This document shows positions 34,053 through 43,677 of a stretch of DNA of 64,000 bases, in pieces. Numbering within the stretch: the stretch's first letter is position 1; the number at the start of each line of letters is the position of its first letter. Under the pieces are notes generated by a model, which saw nothing but the letters and a program-made list of their open reading frames with translations, was not told the DNA's origin and made no database searches. The stretch comes from Ignavibacteriales bacterium (GTDB taxonomy: Bacteria > Bacteroidota > Ignavibacteria > Ignavibacteriales > Ignavibacteriaceae), in assembly GCA_016709155.1 (NCBI GenBank), contig JADJEI010000006.1, forward strand, positions 310,001 through 374,000, in the 5' to 3' direction. Made by a program: the position numbers and the translations under genes.

Positions 34053-37000
34053 ATGAAATCAAACGATCTTACTAAAAAACAAAAAGAAGAATTAGAAAAA
34101 TTTGGCGCAAATACATGGTTTGTTGAATCACTTCATAAGCAATACGAAGCGGATCCACAATCAATACCGGAACAATGGAGAAATTTTTTCGGAAACGTTA
34201 AAGGGAAGACGATGGAGCAAAGACAACATCGGGATCTTTATCGGCAAATATGCATATTAATTATCCCCAACCTTCCGACCAAGACGAAATACAGGTAATA
34301 GCTGGAAGCTCAGCTCGAATACTGGAGAATATGACAAACAGTTTAAGCATCCCTGTCGCCACGTCTCAGCGGTCTATTCCTGTTAAACTGCTTGAGGAAA
34401 ATCGTTCTGTGATCAATCAAGCGGTAGCTAAACGAAATTTGAATAAGATTTCCTACACGCACCTAATTAGCTGGGCGATTTTAAAATCTGTTTCATTTTA
34501 TCCTTCGATTAACAACGCTTTTTCAATAATAAACGGTAAACCCACCCTTATAAAAAGAAAACAAGTAAATCTTGGACTTGCAATAGATGTTGAAAGAAAA
34601 GATGGCTCTCGTTCGTTATTTGTACCCAACATTAAAAATGCAAATGAACTAAACTTCAAACAGTTCATCGAGGCTTATGAAGGTATTGTCCAACGCTCGA
34701 GGAAAGGAACAATTGACCCATCTGAATTTCTTGGAACAACGATAACACTTACAAACCCCGGGACGATTGGAACGAATGCCTCTATTCCCCGCCTGATGGT
34801 AGGGCAGGGAGCGATAATAGCAACAGGCGCAATACAATACTCTCCCGAGTACCAGGCTATGTCCCCCTCTACTATCTCTGCACTTGGTGTAAGTAAGGTA
34901 ATGACTATCACAAGCACCTACGACCATAGAATTATTCAAGGCGCACAGTCTGGTTTATTCCTGAAAAAGATAAATGAATTATTACTCGGGCAAGATAATT
35001 TTTACGAAGAAATTTTTGAGGCATTACAGATTCCGCTAAAACCGCTTTCATGGAAGACTGATTATCAGCCGGGAATTTTTGATTCAAGTTCTAATACTGA
35101 AGAAATTGAAAAGCAAGCAAAAGTGTTACAGCTTATAAATCTATACAGAGTGCGCGGGCATCTGATAGCAGATCTTGACCCGCTTAAATTTAAGATCCCA
35201 TACCATCCTGAGCTTGATCCTTCGAGTTTTAATCTTACCATCTGGGACCTCGACAGACAATTTATTACCGGGGTTTTCTGGCTTGAAGAAAGCCACACTT
35301 CGCGAGATTCTGAACATACTTCAAAAAACCTATTGCGATAAAATTGGTGTGGAGTACATGCACATTCAGAACCCTGCCGAAAAAATTTGGCTTCAGAATC
35401 AAATGGAACCGGTTATGAATAAGCCGCAGTTTGATAAAATATTTAGGACTAACATTCTTAAAAAATTAATTGAAGCCGAAAGCTTTGAACACTTTGTCCA
35501 TAAAAGTTTTATCGGTCATAAAAGATTTTCGCTTGAAGGTTCTGAAACACTAATTCCTGTACTTGATGCCCTTTTAAATGAAGCAAAAAAAAGCGGCATC
35601 TCCGAAGTAGTGCTTGGTATGGCACACCGCGGCAGGCTTAACGTATTGACAAACATAATCGGGAAATCTTTCGAGTCAGTATTTTCTGAATTTGAAGATA
35701 TTCAGGATCCAAACTCGATAGAGGGATCGGGTGATGTAAAATATCATCTTGGGGCTTCGGGTAAATTCCGAACATATGATGGTGATTATATCTCTGTATC
35801 TGTCGCTTCCAATCCAAGTCATCTTGAATGGGTAAATCCTGTAGTAGAGGGAATTGTTCGTGCAAAGCAAAACCATATTGGTGAAAGCAAAACTCACAGA
35901 AAGATTATGCCGCTGTTGATTCATGGCGATGCAGCATTTGCAGGGCAGGGTATTTGTGCTGAGACTTTAAACTTATCCCAACTTTCGGGATATAGAACAG
36001 GCGGCACTGTTCATATCGTTATCAATAATCAAATAGGATTTACCACCACCCCCGAAGATGCGCGCTCTTCCGTTTATGCTACTGATGTCGCTAAAATGAT
36101 TCAGGCTCCTATTTTTCATGTGAATGGTGATGATGTTGAAGCTTCAGTATGGGTAACTAAATTAGCTTTGGAGTACAGACAGATTTTCAATAAAGATATT
36201 GTAATAGATTTATTCGGATATAGAAGGCACGGGCACAACGAAGGCGATGAACCAGGATTTACTCAACCGCTTCTATATGAAAAAATTAAGCAGCATCCTT
36301 CAGTGCAAAGCATCTATCGAGAGCACCTGTTAAAAGAAGGAATACTCTCCCCTTCTGAAGTTGGAAAAATTCAGAATGAAATTGAGGAAAAATTATATGA
36401 CGCATTGGAAAAAACCAAAAGACGAAGTAGTGTATTCAATTCCGACATCCCCCTTGCTTATCCAAAAGAACAGGTTGAAGATGTGCACATTACCAAAGAC
36501 ACGAGTATATCCGAAAATTCATTACATAAAATAATTGAAGGTATTACGACTATCCCGCATAATTTTAACAGTCATGCTAAACTGAAAAAATTCCTTGACA
36601 AGAGAAAAGGGATTCTTGACGGAACTGAGCTTGCGGATTGGGCATTAGCAGAATCAATAGCCTTCGGCAGCCTTTTGCTCGAAGGAACCTCAATCAGATT
36701 GAGCGGGCAGGACAGTGTTAGAGGGACATTCAGTCAAAGACACCTTGCACTTACAGATATTGTCACCGGCGAAGAATACTTCCCTATAAATCATATCAGT
36801 AAAGACCAAAACCAGATTGAAGCACTCGATAGCTTTCTGTCTGAAGCAGCAGTACTTGGATTCGAGTATGGATTCAGTACAGCTGACCCGCTTGCACTTG
36901 TAATGTGGGAAGCACAATTCGGTGATTTTGCTAACGGCGCTCAAATTATAATTGATAATTTCATAGCTGCCTCCTATGAAAAATGGAAACTGCCAAACAG

Positions 37001-37637
37001 TCTTGTACTTCTACTACCCCATGGTTATGAAGGACAGGGACCCGAACATTCATCAGCACGACTTGAAAGATTTCTGATACTCTGTGCACAGGATAATATG
37101 TATGTTTGCAATGCTTCAACCCCGGCGCAATACTTCCATCTGCTGCGAAGACATATCCGTCAAAATATTAATAAGCCGTTGATTATTATGACGCCAAAAA
37201 GTTTACTGCGCCACCCTGAAGCGAAGTCTCATAAAGCAGATTTTCTAAAAGGAAGATTCCACGAAATTCTGGAAGAGGATTCTCTGAATAATAAAAACAT
37301 GATTAAACGGATTATACTGACAAGCGGTAAAGTCTTTTATGATTTAGCCAAATTCAAGAAAGAGCATGAAATAAATGATTCAACTATAATTCGACTTGAG
37401 CAAATCTATCCGTACAAATCTAAAGAAATGAAGAAGATACTCGCTTCATACACAAAGGCTAAGGATGTGGTATGGGTTCAAGAAGAACCTAAAAATATGG
37501 GAGCCTGGAATTTTCTGACTTCAAGATTAATTGAGGACTTAAGCACTGGACAAAAATTGCGATATGCAGGAAGACCTGAAAGTGCAAGCCCGGCAGTGGG
37601 CTCAGCAAAATTTCTAATCAGCAGCAAAAGCATTTAG
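34053..37637 (+). CDS. kgd: 2-oxoglutarate dehydrogenase/decarboxylase fused E2-E1 protein (Kgd type), two frameshifts
   Basis: Three consecutive frames (34053-34298, 34250-35341, 35175-37637) make one protein of about 1194 residues. The N-terminus (KFGANTWFVESLHKQYEADP) is the E1 arm. A catalytic E2 succinyltransferase domain without lipoyl part follows, ending TYDHRIIQGAQSGLFL. The E1 part has GMAHRGRLNVL, EYMHIQ and the thiamine site GDAAFAGQG to NNQIGFTT. This order matches mycobacterial Kgd and Corynebacterium OdhA. The breaks are near 34215-34225 (one base missing) and in the GGGG run at 35269-35272 (one extra base or two missing); the total stays divisible by three. The enzyme feeds succinyl-CoA or succinate semialdehyde into the TCA cycle. 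Confidence 0.9.
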
Positions 37638-37854
37638 TAAAGCAGGCGTTTGCCGAGGGATGAAGAAATTATTCTAAAATATTATTTTTAATGATGGCAA
37701 AATTGTGTGTTTGAAGAGTATATATTAATAGCAAATTACTTCTTTTTCTTGACTGACTTGCATTCAAAATTCTAAATGAAATTCACTCAAAATACTTAGC
37801 TATAACTTTTCACATTCGCTCCTATTATACACCTATTATACTCCTAGTGCTCTG

Positions 37855-38616
37855 CTAATCAGCTTCAATTGCTTCTGCCATTAGCTTTTCAGATAGTTCT
37901 TTGCCTAAATATCTATCAATTATGTTATGCACGATATACAGCAGCGGCGTTAAAACTATCGCTACTGTGAATTTGTACATATAGTTTACTACTCCAATCG
38001 CAAGCACTAATTTTATATCCCACCCTGCACCGATATAAAATGCGATAAACAAAACAACAAAGCTGTCAATAAACTGAGAAACTAAGGTCGAGCCTGTAGC
38101 CCGCAGCCAGATTTTCGCCTCTCCGGTTTTTGACTTAACGTAATGAAATACAGTAACATCAACTAATTGTCCGACGAGAAAAGCAATCAATGAGCCAACA
38201 ATAATCCAGAGTCCCTGTCCAAATATTGTATTAAATGCCGAATCCATATTCACCACCCCGTTTGTTGTTGTGCGTTCAATCCAAAAATCTGCCGGCGAAA
38301 GTTGTATTGCAAAGTAAACCATCAGAAAAGCATAAGCGATCAATCCAGCAGCAGTGTATGAAAGAAATCTTACTCCTTTCTTTCCGAAGTACTCATTGAT
38401 TATATCGGTCATTATAAATACTACAGGCCAGAGCAGCACACCCGCACTGAGATTGAATGATAGATTTTCAACATTAAAGATTGAGAGATTCACTTGTGTA
38501 AATCCGAATGTTCCTTCAAGTGTGAATATTTTTACACCGATAAACTCAGCAAGTATTGCATTGGCGACGAAGAATGCTCCAAGCACATAAAACAGTTTGG
38601 TAGTTTTGTTATTCAT
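37855..38616 (-). CDS. yhhQ: queuosine precursor transporter
   Basis: The 253-residue inner-membrane protein belongs to the YhhQ/VUT (DUF165) family, which imports preQ0/preQ1 or queuine for tRNA modification. Family features are ANAILAEFIGVKIF in the first helix, WPVVFIMTDIINEYFGKKG, VGQLVDVTVFHYVKSKTG and STLVSQFIDSFVVLFIAF. Six or seven hydrophobic segments are present. I looked for a preQ1 riboswitch in the upstream 55 bases and saw none. The gene is single, bounded upstream by a bidirectional-looking terminator. Confidence 0.9.
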   Translation of the reverse strand: MNNKTTKLFYVLGAFFVANAILAEFIGVKIFTLEGTFGFTQVNLSIFNVENLSFNLSAGVLLWPVVFIMTDIINEYFGKKGVRFLSYTAAGLIAYAFLMVYFAIQLSPADFWIERTTTNGVVNMDSAFNTIFGQGLWIIVGSLIAFLVGQLVDVTVFHYVKSKTGEAKIWLRATGSTLVSQFIDSFVVLFIAFYIGAGWDIKLVLAIGVVNYMYKFTVAIVLTPLLYIVHNIIDRYLGKELSEKLMAEAIEAD

Positions 38617-38671
38617 AGAGTTTAATTTTTTAATGATAATTTATCCAGAGAACATCGAATTAAAAAATAAA

Positions 38672-38700
38672 AGCGGCACCGGTTATTTGCCGATGCCGCT
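38672..38700 (-). terminator. rho-independent terminator after the DUF6600 gene
   Basis: Read on the minus strand, AGCGGCATCGG and CCGGTGCCGCT form a stem around CAAATAA, followed by TTTTATTTTTT. It ends transcription of the gene at 38727-40136 before yhhQ. Confidence 0.85.
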
Positions 38701-38726
38701 CCTAGGAGGGATGATGTGAAAGTACG

Positions 38727-40136
38727 TTACCTTTTATTACGATCTTGTTTTGTAGTGTTATTCCGGTTATTTGAAGTAACCTGAGTCTTCTGAGTGTAAG
38801 TCTTTTGAGTGTTATTCTTCTGAGTATTGAATTTTGTTGTATTCGTTTTATTCTTATCAAAAGACTGTGTTCTATTGTTAGAAGTATTTTCTTTTTTATA
38901 CTGAGTTTGAGTATTTACTTTAACATCTTTCTTCGGTTGATAATTTACCTTGGGCTGATAAGTAACTTCATTTTGTTTTTTCTGCTCGTAATTTTTTGAA
39001 GTATTCTTACTTACATCCTTTCTCAACTGAAGATTTTCGCTCGTGTTTTTTTCAATCTTTACAGGATTTTCAGTTCTGCTTTTATCTATTTTAACATTTT
39101 CTTTGCTGTAATTTTTATTTACAGATTCATTCGAACTTCTGTCATTTTTATTTTTTAAGATTGATTTATCTTCATTCACCTTTACCTGATTTTTCTTTGT
39201 ATCAAGGTTTCTATTTTCTTTTACGTCAACTTTTTGTTCACGTTCTTTGTTAAGAGTTACTTCAGTATTTCGATCTTTATTCTCTTTAAGAATTGTTCTG
39301 TCCTTTACAGAGCTTAACTCTATTTTCGAAGTTTCAAGCGAAGTTCTTTCTTTTGATTTAGTTACTTCAACATCTTTGAAGTTTTCTTTTCTAAGCTCAT
39401 CGCGGTCAACTATCAAAGTACGAACATCACCATTTCTTCCATTATTATTTCTAAGATCATTCGGGTCTCTTACAACCTGAAGATTTCTAACCTTAATATC
39501 TTGTTTGCTTCTAACCCGAACATAATCAACATCAACACCGTAATTTCTTATTCTTCCGTTTGAATAATTGTAGTTAGTTCTGTAAACAGTGTGATTATAG
39601 ATTCTGTACTTAATATTGTGCGGAGCAAAATGTCTGTAAGGATAAGGATCACAGAAATAATTGAACCGTACAAAATTCCAATGATGATAATGTGTAACCC
39701 AATGGTTCGAGAAATGTATTCCAAAACTAATTGAGAAACTTGCATAAGGCGATAGCGGAGCCCAACCGATATAATCATTATCGTATCTCCATTCAACCCA
39801 TGCAGGTGACCATTCATAGTCAGGAACCCATATCCAGCCATAATAGTCATCGTAGTACCAGCGTCCATAATGATAAACTATCTGTCCAAATGGTTCATAA
39901 GAATCCCAGTACCAACCATCGTCTGTCCAAATCCATTGACCTTCCATGTAAGGACTCCAATCGTTGCGGATGATTCTTGGTCGCCAAACGGTCACACCGG
40001 TATTCAACTCTATCCATGTTCCGTGAGGAGACAAAGATGAGTAGAAGAATCCTCCTACACGAGCTGCTGGTTCTGCATTCAGTCTAAGAGTAAAACTTGC
40101 TGCTATTACGAAAACGATCAACATTAACTTTTTCAT
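38727..40136 (-). CDS. DUF6600-type secreted protein with Lys/Asn/Thr-rich tail
   Basis: The 469-residue protein has a signal peptide ending RLNAEP near residue 22. Residues about 30-180 are very rich in Trp and Tyr with repeated patterns GQWIWTDDGWYWDSYEPFG, HYGRWYYDDYYGWIWVP and YIGWAPL, which match the DUF6600 domain. From about residue 250 to the end the sequence is low-complexity Lys/Asn/Thr/Gln, probably disordered, with no hydrophobic segment. Function is unknown; binding to an envelope polymer is plausible for an aromatic-rich domain. A strong AAGGAG site precedes the ATG. It is a single-gene transcript with its own terminator. Confidence 0.8.
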   Translation of the reverse strand: MKKLMLIVFVIAASFTLRLNAEPAARVGGFFYSSLSPHGTWIELNTGVTVWRPRIIRNDWSPYMEGQWIWTDDGWYWDSYEPFGQIVYHYGRWYYDDYYGWIWVPDYEWSPAWVEWRYDNDYIGWAPLSPYASFSISFGIHFSNHWVTHYHHWNFVRFNYFCDPYPYRHFAPHNIKYRIYNHTVYRTNYNYSNGRIRNYGVDVDYVRVRSKQDIKVRNLQVVRDPNDLRNNNGRNGDVRTLIVDRDELRKENFKDVEVTKSKERTSLETSKIELSSVKDRTILKENKDRNTEVTLNKEREQKVDVKENRNLDTKKNQVKVNEDKSILKNKNDRSSNESVNKNYSKENVKIDKSRTENPVKIEKNTSENLQLRKDVSKNTSKNYEQKKQNEVTYQPKVNYQPKKDVKVNTQTQYKKENTSNNRTQSFDKNKTNTTKFNTQKNNTQKTYTQKTQVTSNNRNNTTKQDRNKR

Positions 40137-40371
40137 GACGAACTCCTTTTAATAAATTGTTCAGGATGATTATTCCAAGGAATATGCCAATGATAAAAGC
40201 CCTTTATTCAATAAGATTTAAAGGTAATTTTTTAGTTCTGTATAATTGAATGGACAAAGGCTAATTGAATTTATACAGTTTAAATATTACTGAATGAATA
40301 AAGGTTAATGTCAAAAACAGATACGCAGACTTCGTGGCAGAATTGATTTTGTAAGCAAAGACTAGAAATTA

Positions 40372-41393
40372 TTAACGCTTAACTGTTCTATTCTTCCATT
40401 TAAAATTCCCGAAAGCTCCACTAATCCCAGCAATGATTATATATGGCAGGTGTATAATTTCAGCAATCGGAAATGGGATTAAGAAAAATTTATCGAATAA
40501 AACACTTGAACCTTTTTTCAGCACTAAGAATTCTACCAGCGCCTTTAAGAAGAATGATATTATAAAAGAAAAAACAAAATAAATCGAAAAGAATATTCCG
40601 AGTACTAATTGCACAAGAAGACCAACATAAAACAAATAAATCAAGATTAGTTTTACAATTAAAAGTTTGTCGGCATAAAATAATCCTTTGCTCGCCCATC
40701 GTTTTCTTTGTTGATAGAATTGCTTTACCGTTCTGTTAGGATCAGTTTCAACGATAGCTTTTTTATTAGTACAGAATTTCACTTTGTAATCAGTTTCTTT
40801 CCATATTTTTGCATTAACAATTCATCATCACCCGAAGACAAATTCATCTGGTCATTAAAACCATTTACTTTATCGAAAGCATTCTTACGATATGCAATAT
40901 TAGCAGCATTACAAATGATTGGTTTGCCGCTGCCGATTAAACCCGCTCCTGTTATCACTAATCCTGCAAATTCTATTTTCTGAAGTTTACTGAAGAAACT
41001 TTCGTTTGAATAAAATTCAACCGGACCAGAAACGAACCCCACATCATCCTTCATACAAGCCAGTAAAGATTTCAGCCAATCTACATTATGATTACAGTCT
41101 GCATCCGTAGTAATTATAATTTTACCTTTAGCGTTTTGTATCCCGAATCGAATTGCTCTTTTCTTATGTGCATTCATAGAATAATCTGATGGAACACTGA
41201 GAATCTTGATGTTATCTGATTTCTTGCAATCTGAAATTTTCTGAAGCGAATCATCCTGAGAAAAATCATTTACAAATAATACTTCATATTTTTCTTTCGG
41301 ATAATTTTGTGCTTCAATACTTTTCAAGCTTCGTAAAATATTTTCCGTTTCATTACGAAATGGAATAATAACAGTTACAAAATCCTCCGACAT
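40372..41393 (-). CDS. family 2 glycosyltransferase, one frameshift
   Basis: Two pieces (41393-40779 and 40782-40372) form one enzyme of about 340 residues. I start at the ATG at 41393 (MSEDFVTVIIPFRNE), since the alternative 41426 start is a TTG. The break is a missing A in the A run near 40800; restoring it gives LLMQKIWKETDYKVKFC across the junction. The GT2 features are VLFVNDFSQDDS, the DxD site TTDADCNHN and QQRKRWASKG, followed by three transmembrane helices. It ends an operon with an AglD-like protein and a radical SAM enzyme. The layout parallels the GT2/radical SAM genes at 29.6-31.7 kb. Confidence 0.85.
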
Positions 41394-41403
41394 AAAATCT
41401 ACA

Positions 41404-42487
41404 TCACAAGATTTTAGGTTTTTCAATCCAGAGAATATTCTTAGAAGAAAAAAAATAATTGATCAACAGCAGAATAAATACAATAAGCAAAAATTTATCA
41501 ATCATTTTTCTAAAGAAGAATATCAGTCCAACTAATGAAGGTAATAAAACATTAATCATAAAAAAGGAAGAAAGAAGCATTGAAGGCAACTGCTTGTGTT
41601 TCCCCCAAAAGAAGTAAGAAAAACACTGAGGCTCCTTCCCTTATTCCAAGCTCAGCGAATGATACCGGCGGTATAATTGTCTTCGCAAACATTATTAGAT
41701 TTCCAGCCCAAAGATAATTTAATACATTCGTGTTGCCGCTGAAACTTATTACAAGCAGTGAGTATTGAAGTATAAAACAAGAATAGAACAATAATGAAAT
41801 AACTGTCATCTGCAATGAATATTTCTTATCCAGCATTTGCAGCGGTCTAAACTTTTCAAACAGTTTATTCAAATGAGCAGATGATCTTAATTTTTTGAAT
41901 AAAATATTTTCCCAAAACTTTGGATTAATAAACAACATTACAATAAAATATAAACACATAAAGAAAACAATGAACAACGAAACTGTAATGTAGAATGATA
42001 CTTGATAATAAAAATGTAAGAATAAAATGCTTGAAATGGTTCCAAGCGACGCAACCATCAGCAGAGGGAAAAGCTTATCAATAAGAGTGGCTATCGTAAC
42101 TTCAAGCAGCGATTTATTTTTGAAAACAATCGCTCTGCCGAAATATTCACCTACTCTTGCGGGAGTAAATGATCCTGCAGCAAAACCATAAAACAAAGAT
42201 GAAAATATTTTTTTATCATTGGTTTCGTTTAATAAATGCTCGCAGGTAATTTTCCATTTGTAATACTGCAACCCAACATTGATAAAGCTTAAAGCAAATG
42301 CCGCAAAAAGAATTATGTAATTAGCATTGGAAAGAGCAGTTATAATTTCATTGATGTCAACATAATTGAAAATGAATATTAGAAGCCCTGCTGCTATCAA
42401 TATTTTAGCAGCAAAAAATACTTTTGATTTATGTTCATCAAGAAAGGTGGCCAATGCTTCAAAATATTTTTTAATGGCGTAAGTCAT
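41404..42487 (-). CDS. AglD/lysylphosphatidylglycerol-synthase-like membrane protein, one frameshift
   Basis: Two pieces (42487-41552 and 41589-41404) join after removing one T from the run of six near 41561-41566, giving FNASFFLFMINVLLPSLVGL across the break and about 360 residues. There are about eight to nine transmembrane helices. Conserved spots of the UPF0104/AglD-type LPG_synthase_TM family are AGSFTPARVGEYFGRAIVFK and PPVSFAELGIREGASVFFL. Members are flippase-like or transfer lipids and glycans; no lysyltransferase domain is attached. It abuts the radical SAM gene and precedes a GT2 gene, pointing to glycolipid synthesis. Confidence 0.85.
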
Positions 42488-43502
42488 CTATTGTTCAATC
42501 TCAAAAATATTTATTTTTAATCCCTCAGTACAATTGCGGCACATTTCAAGTGCTTTGCGATTATCAAGTACACCAGCTCGGAAGGCATTATATTTTTCTG
42601 AGTTCCATATTTGAGAGAATGATTTGCCATTCAATGTTCCAAGTGAATATTGAGCATCTTTATCAAAACAACACGGAACAACTTTACCGTCCCATGTGAT
42701 TACAGAAGTTCTCCACAAAGCAAAGCAATGATCTTTAAGTTTATTTTTAATATGGTACGAATCTTTTTCTAAAATATATCTCGAATAAGTTTGATTTGAA
42801 GGAAGAAATTTAACTGCATTTTCTAAAGACGAAATCTGCATAGTTTTGAAAGCTATTTTGTCCACTCCCCTTTCCCTGCAGTATTTTTTAACAGCTTCAA
42901 TCTGATTTTCATTCTGCTTCATCACGATAAATTGGAACTCGACAAATGGTTTTTTCAAACTCAATTCATTACGTCTTTTGATTAATGCTTTTAATCCATT
43001 ATCGGCTTGAGCAAAAGTTCCGCCAACACGGTACTGCTGATAACTTTCTTCATCCAAGCCGTCAACAGAGTAGATAAGTTTATCCGGTGCATCATCTAGC
43101 ACAAGATCTACATTTTTTCATTTACAAAATGACCGTTCGTACTTATGCTGATATAAACATTATTTTTTGTGCGTAGCGAATCATTTCAGGAAGATGTTTA
43201 TTGATGTACGGCTCACCTTGAAAGAATAACTGCACGTAAAATCCTGTATCTTTTATTTCATCAATCCACTTTTTGAAATCATTTATTTTTAATAAACCAA
43301 GTGGTCGAGTTAGAGTACCAAGCCCGGAAGGGCATTCGGGACACTGCAAATTGCAGTGATTCGTCGGTTCGATAGAATACGAAATGGGCATTCCCCAAAC
43401 AATCGGCTTTCTTGTTATTCGTGACAACGTAAATGAGCAAACAATTTTTACAGCATTCCATGCTCGCTTAATTGTGAGATATTTAAAGACGTTTATTTCC
43501 AA
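42488..43502 (-). CDS. radical SAM/SPASM protein, two frameshifts
   Basis: The pieces 43502-43143 and 43102-42488 belong to one protein of about 338 residues. Two A-run deletions (near 43163 and 43115) explain the gap; restored, the junction reads YAQKNNVYISISTNGHFVNE. The radical SAM cluster is in HCNLQCPECPSG (CxxxCxxC, about residue 52), followed by LFFQGEPYINKHLPEM. The C-terminal SPASM region has VVPCCFDKDAQYSLG and MCRNCTEG. Such enzymes modify peptides, sugars or lipids. It leads the operon with the AglD-like protein (zero-base gap) and GT2. Confidence 0.83.
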
Positions 43503-43631
43503 AAGATAAGTTAAATTTTTTGTGGAATGAAGATAGTTAAAATCAATCTTTTAGCGAAACTGATCGAAGTTGATTCTAACAGTAATATTTTTTGATATGC
43601 AGATTCTCTTGAAGAACAGAGGAAAAAGAAT

Positions 43632-43655
43632 GGAGGCGGAAATATCACCGCCTCC
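43632..43655 (-). terminator. rho-independent terminator
   Basis: GGAGGCGG and CCGCCTCC form a perfect eight-base stem around an eight-base loop. On the minus strand it is followed by ATTCTTTTTCC. It lies just after the T9SS-protein gene that ends at 43678. Confidence 0.82.
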
Positions 43656-43677
43656 CATAATTGTTGAAAACAAAAAT

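Noticed and set aside
34250..35341. Separate dihydrolipoamide succinyltransferase gene
   Set aside because: It lacks a lipoyl domain and sits in frame order between the arm and E1 of a Kgd-type fusion; frameshifts explain the separation.
38617..38671. preQ1 riboswitch upstream of the queuosine precursor transporter
   Set aside because: The short AT-rich leader has no C-rich stem or the preQ1 pseudoknot pattern.
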